This document shows positions 3,915 through 8,406 of a stretch of 8,406 nucleotides of DNA, piece by piece (position 1 is the first letter of the stretch; every line of letters starts with the position of its first letter). Under the pieces are notes generated by a model. The model worked only from the letters and a program-made list of their open reading frames with translations. It ran no database searches and was not told where the DNA came from. The DNA is from an uncultured Collinsella sp. GTDB lineage: Bacteria > Actinomycetota > Coriobacteriia > Coriobacteriales > Coriobacteriaceae. The position numbers and the translations under genes are program-made. The stretch lies in NCBI GenBank assembly GCA_902494625.1, contig CABUUB010000073.1:1-8406 (forward strand), written 5' to 3'.

Positions 3915-6728
3915 TTACCCCGTGTTCTGCAGTCCTGCCGAGACGCCGGTCACAGTCGAAAGAATCAGGCTCATGTACTCGGCCTTCTTCTCCTCGGCCA
4001 TCTCGTCCTGATTCATACGCACCTCGCGAAGGGCGCGGACCTGGGCGATGGAAAGAGCGTCGACGTAGGGGTTGCGTACGCGGACGGCGCAACCGAGCAC
4101 GCGGCGGCGCTGCAGCGGCCATTCATCACCGACGATGGCAAGGACCCACTTACGCGTGAGCTGCATCTCGGTAAAGACCTTCTCGGACAGATCCTGGCGA
4201 TCGCCCAGGTGCAGATACATCTTGGCGATACGCTGATCGGTCTTGGCGATCGACATCTCAATATTGTCGATAAAGGTGCGGAAGAACGGCCACTCCTGGT
4301 AGGCAGCCTTGAGCTGGTCAAGATCGCCAAGCTGCTCGCAGGCGGTGCCCAGGCCGTACCAAGCGGCCAGGTTAATGCGCGCCTGGCTCCAGCTGAAGAT
4401 CCACGGAATGGTACGCAGGTCATCGAGCGACTTGGCGCCCAGGCCGCGCTTGGCGGGACGCGAGCCGATCGGCAGCAGACCGACCTCGGTCAGCGGCGTC
4501 ACGGTCGAGAACCACGGTGTAAAGTCCTCGGTGTTCAGCAGGTCCAGATAGCGCTCGTGGCTTGCGGTGTTGAGCTTCTCGGCCATATCCCAGAACTTCT
4601 GCGTGGTCTCGGTGTTGGTCTTCTCGACACTCGGGGCCGACTGCAAAAGCGTTGCGGCGGCAACGGACTCAACATGGCGCTGAGCCAGCGTGCGGTTGCC
4701 GTAACGGGCAAAGATGACCTCGCCCTGCTCGGTGAGCTTAAAGAAGCAGTTGACCGAACCCTTGGGCTGCGCCAGCACGGCCTTGTTGGCCGGGCCGCCG
4801 CCACGGCCCACGGCACCGCCGCGACCGTGCATGAGCACCAGGTCGATATCGTTCTTCTCTGCCCACTTGGCGATGCGCTCCTGCGCGGAATGCAGCGCAA
4901 GCATGGCCGTGGTAGGACCGGCATCCTTGGAGGAGTCGGAATAGCCCAGCATGACCTCCATGCGGCGGTTGGTCTGGGCAAGGCGCTTCTGCACCACGGG
5001 CAGCGTAAGCATCTGGTCGAGCACGTCGACGCAGCCCTCGAGGTCCTCGAGCTGCTCGAACAGCGGGATCACGTCGAGCTCGGGGACATCCTCCTCGTGT
5101 GCGAAGGACAGGTGGGCCAGCTCAAAGACGTCGGCCACATGCTGGGCGCTCTTGGTAAACGAGATGATGTAGCGGTGCGCCATCTTCTTGCCGTAGCGCT
5201 TTTGGATGGAGCCGATGGCACGGAAGGTGTCGATGACCTCGCGCGTCATGGGCTGCAGGTCGCCATGGATACCGTTCTCGTGGATATCCTTGAGGGCGCG
5301 GGCATGCACCACGGAGTGCTGACGGAACTCCATCTCGACCATGTGGAAGCCGAAGGACTCGACCTGCCAGATGATGGTCTGGACCGGACCGTAGGCGGCA
5401 CGGACGGCACCGCAGGCGGCCAGCGATCGCTGGACGACGCGCAGGTCCTCCAGGAACTCATCGGCGCTGTGGTACATGGTGTCGGTGATACGGCGCACGG
5501 TGGCGTTCAGACGGTCGGCCATGACGAGCATGACGGCGCGATGCGGCTCGTGCTCGGAGATCAACTCGGCGCGGGCCGTGTACCGAGGGCTCATCTCGAC
5601 CTGATGGTTCCACAGGTTGATGAGCTCGGCAGAAGGCTTGCTGTAGGTGGCCTCGAGCGTAAGGTTGCGGCCGATGCGGCGGCACTTGTCCTCGAGCTTG
5701 AGCACCATGTGGGTGAAGTACTTGGCGGCGACCTCACGGCTCACCTTGGCGGTGACGTTGGGGTTACCGTCGCGGTCGGAACCGATCCAGCTGCCGGGAT
5801 GGAAGAACGCCGGGCACAGCGGCGGCACGGTGCCGGCCTTGTCGCCCAGCACCCAGTCGTCAAAACGACGATAGATGACGGGAATGACGTCGAACAGCGT
5901 GTTATCGAAGATGTCGATGATAGTATCGGCTTCCTCGACCGGCGTGGGCTTCTTGAGCGCGATGGGGCTCGTACGCACCAGGGCGTCGATCTCCTGCAGC
6001 ATATGGCGCTCGTTCTCCACCAGGTCGGAGCCGCCCAGACGCGGACGCTCCTCCAGCAGGTTGGAGATACGGCGAATCTTGCCCTCGACGGCCTTACGAC
6101 GGGCCTCGGTGGGATGTGCGGTAAAGACAGGGTGGAACTCGAGCTTGCCGAGCAGCTCGTTGGCGCCCTCGACGCCCAGCTCATTCACCAGCTGGTGATA
6201 GGCGACGGTGAGCTCGTTGGCGGGATCGACCTCGGTATCGGTCGACGCACCGGCCTCGCGCTCGCGCAGCTGCGCCACACGGTAGTTCTCCTCCGACAGG
6301 TTTGCCAGATGGAAGAAGCTCGTAAAGGCGCGGACAATGACCTGCTGCTTATCGAGCGGCAGACTGTCGATCAAATCGACGACCTCACGAAATGCCACGG
6401 CGGTGGGCTCGTCGGCGGTGGGCACGCCCTGCTCGTCGACGGCCTCGTCGGCAGCGCGGGTACCGGGGTTGCCGGCATTGGCCACAATCTCGGCCAACAG
6501 GATCTTGTCGAACAGGTCCGCGATCTCAGGATCATACTCGCTAAGCACACGACGCTCCAGGCGCAGGAACAACGCCAGATTGTCGCGCAGCTCCTCGGGA
6601 ATCTCGATTTCGGCGAGACGCTCCCTGGACTCGGCATTCGAGCCGATTCGGTTAACGAGGCGGTTGACCACGGCAGCGACGCGCGCCGCGGCTTCGGGTA
6701 CAGACTGGTTGCTTAGGTTCTCAGCCAC
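3915..6728 (-). CDS. ppc: Phosphoenolpyruvate carboxylase
   Basis: Adds bicarbonate to phosphoenolpyruvate to give oxaloacetate and phosphate, refilling the C4-acid pool. From GTG at 6728 it is 937 residues, within the 880-970 range of bacterial enzymes. Family signatures appear in order (numbered from this start): FTAHPTEARR with catalytic His near 205, GSDRDGNPNVTA near 317-327, GYSDSSKDAG near 595-604, MHGRGGAVGRGGGP near 633-646 with the catalytic Arg, IGSRPAKR, and IPWIFSWSQAR near 774-784. The protein ends in the invariant QNTG, so it is complete. Start choice: GTG has GGGAGG four bases upstream. An ATG at 6740 adds four residues, but its AAGGAGG is almost touching it. It has its own -10 box and is monocistronic. 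The usual 'QPPG' after the HGRGG loop reads QPKG here, a mild variation. Regulation by aspartate or acetyl-CoA cannot be read from the sequence. Confidence 0.97.
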   Translation of the reverse strand: MAENLSNQSVPEAAARVAAVVNRLVNRIGSNAESRERLAEIEIPEELRDNLALFLRLERRVLSEYDPEIADLFDKILLAEIVANAGNPGTRAADEAVDEQGVPTADEPTAVAFREVVDLIDSLPLDKQQVIVRAFTSFFHLANLSEENYRVAQLREREAGASTDTEVDPANELTVAYHQLVNELGVEGANELLGKLEFHPVFTAHPTEARRKAVEGKIRRISNLLEERPRLGGSDLVENERHMLQEIDALVRTSPIALKKPTPVEEADTIIDIFDNTLFDVIPVIYRRFDDWVLGDKAGTVPPLCPAFFHPGSWIGSDRDGNPNVTAKVSREVAAKYFTHMVLKLEDKCRRIGRNLTLEATYSKPSAELINLWNHQVEMSPRYTARAELISEHEPHRAVMLVMADRLNATVRRITDTMYHSADEFLEDLRVVQRSLAACGAVRAAYGPVQTIIWQVESFGFHMVEMEFRQHSVVHARALKDIHENGIHGDLQPMTREVIDTFRAIGSIQKRYGKKMAHRYIISFTKSAQHVADVFELAHLSFAHEEDVPELDVIPLFEQLEDLEGCVDVLDQMLTLPVVQKRLAQTNRRMEVMLGYSDSSKDAGPTTAMLALHSAQERIAKWAEKNDIDLVLMHGRGGAVGRGGGPANKAVLAQPKGSVNCFFKLTEQGEVIFARYGNRTLAQRHVESVAAATLLQSAPSVEKTNTETTQKFWDMAEKLNTASHERYLDLLNTEDFTPWFSTVTPLTEVGLLPIGSRPAKRGLGAKSLDDLRTIPWIFSWSQARINLAAWYGLGTACEQLGDLDQLKAAYQEWPFFRTFIDNIEMSIAKTDQRIAKMYLHLGDRQDLSEKVFTEMQLTRKWVLAIVGDEWPLQRRRVLGCAVRVRNPYVDALSIAQVRALREVRMNQDEMAEEKKAEYMSLILSTVTGVSAGLQNTG

Positions 6729-6772
6729 GTTTCCTCCCATTCCTCCTTCTATGCACGTAACATGCGGTATTC

Positions 6773-6778
6773 ATTATA
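6773..6778 (-). promoter_or_regulatory. ppc promoter, -10 box
   Basis: A perfect TATAAT on the - strand, about 45 bases before the ppc start. The position 17 bases further upstream reads GTCGAA (6796-6801), a poor -35, so an activator may be needed. One half of the 9-bp inverted repeat overlaps this -35 region. Confidence 0.6.
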
Positions 6779-6788
6779 GGCGCTCGGG

Positions 6789-6832
6789 AAATACTTTCGA
6801 CACTGATTGCGCTTTACCACACAAAAGTATTT
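6789..6832. promoter_or_regulatory. 9-bp inverted repeat over the ppc promoter, possible operator
   Basis: AAATACTTT (6789-6797) and AAAGTATTT (6824-6832) are exact inverted copies, 35 bases centre to centre. The near half lies over the spacer and -35 region of the ppc promoter, the far half upstream of it. The placement fits a regulator binding two sites. The regulator is unknown. Confidence 0.45.
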
Positions 6833-6892
6833 TCTGCATTGCAAGGGTTTTTGCTCTAAATGGTCGTATTTCTCGGTGGACGGCATACACAA

Positions 6893-6928
6893 ACGGGGGC
6901 ATTCCGCATAAATGCGAAACACCCCCGT
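6893..6928 (-). terminator. hisS terminator
   Basis: ACGGGGG (6893-6899) pairs with CCCCCGT (6922-6928), and inside CGCA pairs with TGCG around a TAAA loop with a few mismatches between. On the - strand the stem is followed by TTGTGTATG. It lies about 57 bases past the hisS stop and separates hisS from the ppc promoter. It contains GCATTCCGCA, also present in the nested hairpin elements. Confidence 0.65.
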
Positions 6929-6985
6929 AACAATCGCTCGCAATGGACGGGACACTCAAGCGGGTCCGCAGCTCAAAAAGATGCG

Positions 6986-8299
6986 CTACAGGCGTTCGCG
7001 AACCGCCTCGACGACGTTGGCCAGATCGGCAAGGACCTCTTCATGGCTCTCCATGTCGCGCACCTTGACCTTGCCGGCGGCAAGCTCGTCGCCGCCCAGG
7101 ACCAGGATGAGCTTGGCGCCTACCTTATCGGCCTGCTTAAACTGGGCCTTGAGCGAACGGCCCTGATAGTCGGCCTCGGTCACGATGCCTGCGGCGCGAA
7201 GCTCCTGCGTAATGGCAAAGACGTTCTGGCGCAGCTCCTTGCCGGCGTTGGCGACATAGACGCACGGGGCCTCCTCGGCACCCAGATCGCTGCCAAAGGC
7301 CTGCAGGGCCAGCAGGGCGCGCTCAAAACCGACGGCAAAGCCGACGCCCGCCGTGGGCTTGCCACCCTCGAGCTCGACCAGGCCATCGTAGCGGCCGCCG
7401 CCGCCGATAGAGCCGACGCCGGCGCCAGGGGCCTCGACCTCAAAGACAGTACGGGTGTAGTAGTCCAGGCCGCGCACCAAGGTGGGATCCTCGACATACT
7501 CGATACCGGCGGCATCCAGATAGCGCTTGACCTGCTCGTAGTGCTCGCGGCACTCGTCGCACAGGTTGTCGCCCATCAGCGGGGCGTCGGCCATGATCTC
7601 GCGGCAGTGGTCGTTCTTGCAGTCGAAGGCACGCAGCGGGTTGAGCTCGGCGCGCTCGCGGCACTCATCGCACATCTCGTCTGCGTGATCGAGGATGAAC
7701 TGCTTAACCTGCTCGCGGTAGGCCGGACGGCACTGGGCGTCACCCATCGAGTTGATGAGCAGACGTAGCTTGGAAAGGTCGAAGCCCAGGCGCTTGTAGA
7801 ACTCCATGAGCATGATGATGCACTCGGCGTCTGCCGCCGGATCTGGAGCACCGAGCCACTCGATGCCCACCTGGTGGAACTGGCGCAGGCGTCCCTTCTG
7901 GGGACGCTCGCCGCGGAACATGGCCTCGGCGTAGTACGCCTTAAACGGCGTGGAGCCCTGGGGCACCAGATTGTTCTCGACGACGGCGCGCACCACGCCG
8001 GCCGTGCCCTCGGGGCGAAGCGCCAGGCGCTGCTTGGGCTTGAGTTTGGTGTCGGTGCCCTCGGTAAAGACGCGCTCCAGGTTGGCACCGCTGAACACGC
8101 GGAACATTTCCTTGCGCACGACGTCGGTCGACTGGCCGATGCCGTGGACAAACACGTCCACCTGTTCGATCGCGGGCGTCTCGATGGGTTTAAAACCAAA
8201 CGGCTCGAACACGCCGGCCGCAATCTGCTGCATCTTTTGCCAGGCGCGCATCTCGGCGCCGATAAGGTCGCGGGTTCCCTCCGCCTTCTGTGCCTGCAT
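6986..8299 (-). CDS. hisS: Histidyl-tRNA synthetase
   Basis: Class II aminoacyl-tRNA synthetase that joins histidine to tRNA-His in the cytoplasm; 437 residues, typical size. In order: KAEGTRDL at the N-terminus, LRPEGTA (94-100), motif 2 FRGERPQKGRLRQFHQ (128-143), the His-specific RGLDYYTRTVFE (276-287) and GGGGRYDGL (299-307), motif 3 GVGFAVGFERALLAL (318-332), then the anticodon-binding domain (about 345-437). The insertion domain carries three Cys pairs (C210/C213, C227/C232, C247/C250), which suggests metal binding; related Cys-rich insertions are known in other bacterial enzymes. ATG at 8299 is preferred, with AAAGG nine bases upstream; a TTG at 8305 is less likely. It is transcribed from its own -10 box and ends at the terminator at 6893-6928. 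Confidence 0.97.
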   Translation of the reverse strand: MQAQKAEGTRDLIGAEMRAWQKMQQIAAGVFEPFGFKPIETPAIEQVDVFVHGIGQSTDVVRKEMFRVFSGANLERVFTEGTDTKLKPKQRLALRPEGTAGVVRAVVENNLVPQGSTPFKAYYAEAMFRGERPQKGRLRQFHQVGIEWLGAPDPAADAECIIMLMEFYKRLGFDLSKLRLLINSMGDAQCRPAYREQVKQFILDHADEMCDECRERAELNPLRAFDCKNDHCREIMADAPLMGDNLCDECREHYEQVKRYLDAAGIEYVEDPTLVRGLDYYTRTVFEVEAPGAGVGSIGGGGRYDGLVELEGGKPTAGVGFAVGFERALLALQAFGSDLGAEEAPCVYVANAGKELRQNVFAITQELRAAGIVTEADYQGRSLKAQFKQADKVGAKLILVLGGDELAAGKVKVRDMESHEEVLADLANVVEAVRERL

Positions 8300-8341
8300 G
8301 GGCAAACACCTTTCTTTTGTATCGCGTCATAGGTAACGGTC

Positions 8342-8347
8342 ATTATA
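8342..8347 (-). promoter_or_regulatory. hisS promoter, -10 box
   Basis: A perfect TATAAT on the - strand, 42 bases before the hisS ATG. The region upstream (TTTGTGTTTGTG) offers only a weak -35. Transcription would start near 8335. Confidence 0.6.
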
Positions 8348-8382
8348 CGGCACAAACACAAACCGCGGCGGCGCGTCTGACC

Positions 8383-8406
8383 GAACGAGGGTATGGGGAC
8401 TCGTTC
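8383..8406. repeat. 7-bp inverted repeat at the window edge
   Basis: GAACGAG (8383-8389) and CTCGTTC (8400-8406) flank a 10-base spacer. The repeat may continue past the end of the window, so its size is unknown. It lies upstream of the hisS promoter and could be a terminator of the preceding gene or an operator. Confidence 0.35.

Noticed and set aside
4209..6716. An 835-codon open frame on the + strand opposite ppc
   Set aside because: It is exactly antisense to ppc, whose catalytic motifs are all present. The peptide is rich in Leu, Gly, Val, Asp and His with no domain, as expected from a GC-biased third codon position read on the other strand.
1..8406. tRNA, rRNA, CRISPR array, insertion sequence or phage genes
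   Set aside because: No cloverleaf, rRNA-like segment, regularly spaced repeats, transposase or integrase was found on either strand.

Overview
The window looks like chromosomal DNA of a high-GC, gut-type actinobacterium. A member of the Coriobacteriia such as Collinsella is my best guess, from the style of the proteins and codon use; this is recollection and was not tested by search. GC is about 60% in the genes, with a short AT-richer island around 3290-3650.

The left part (1-3035) is a nickel-pincer lactate racemase (lar) locus. The first 131 bases encode the end of a LarC-type nickel insertion protein. Two bases after its stop a TetR-type regulator starts on the + strand. Facing them, on the - strand, are larA (lactate racemase, TTG start at 3035, every cofactor and catalytic residue present) and, 49 bases downstream, larD (aquaglyceroporin-type lactate channel with a Gln in its second NPA box). 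Together LarC (cofactor maturation), LarA (D/L-lactate interconversion) and LarD (lactate passage through the membrane) form one functional unit; the TetR protein is its obvious candidate regulator. The gene pairs converge on a large nested hairpin at 830-954.

The middle (3036-3914) has no secure gene. It holds the larA leader with a strong terminator-like hairpin at 3152-3191, a pair of 21-bp-spaced direct repeats (3274-3303), a weak 77-codon ORF in an AT-richer island, a decayed hairpin element (3669-3761) and a second intact nested hairpin (3765-3891).

The right part carries two - strand housekeeping genes with their own promoters: hisS (histidyl-tRNA synthetase, 6986-8299, terminator at 6893-6928) and ppc (phosphoenolpyruvate carboxylase, 3915-6728), the anaplerotic CO2-fixing enzyme. 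A 9-bp inverted repeat lies over the ppc promoter.

The most unusual thing is the nested hairpin family. Two intact copies, 830-954 and 3765-3891, have unrelated long outer arms and unrelated inner arms. Both keep the same internal loop (ATTCCGCA on the left, GAGGAC on the right), the same 5-bp apical stem with a GAA loop, and a 4-bp segment that changed on both sides together (GGAC/GTCC in one, GCAC/GTGC in the other). A third, degraded copy lies beside the second. Conserved loops with compensatory changes indicate selection on folded structure.
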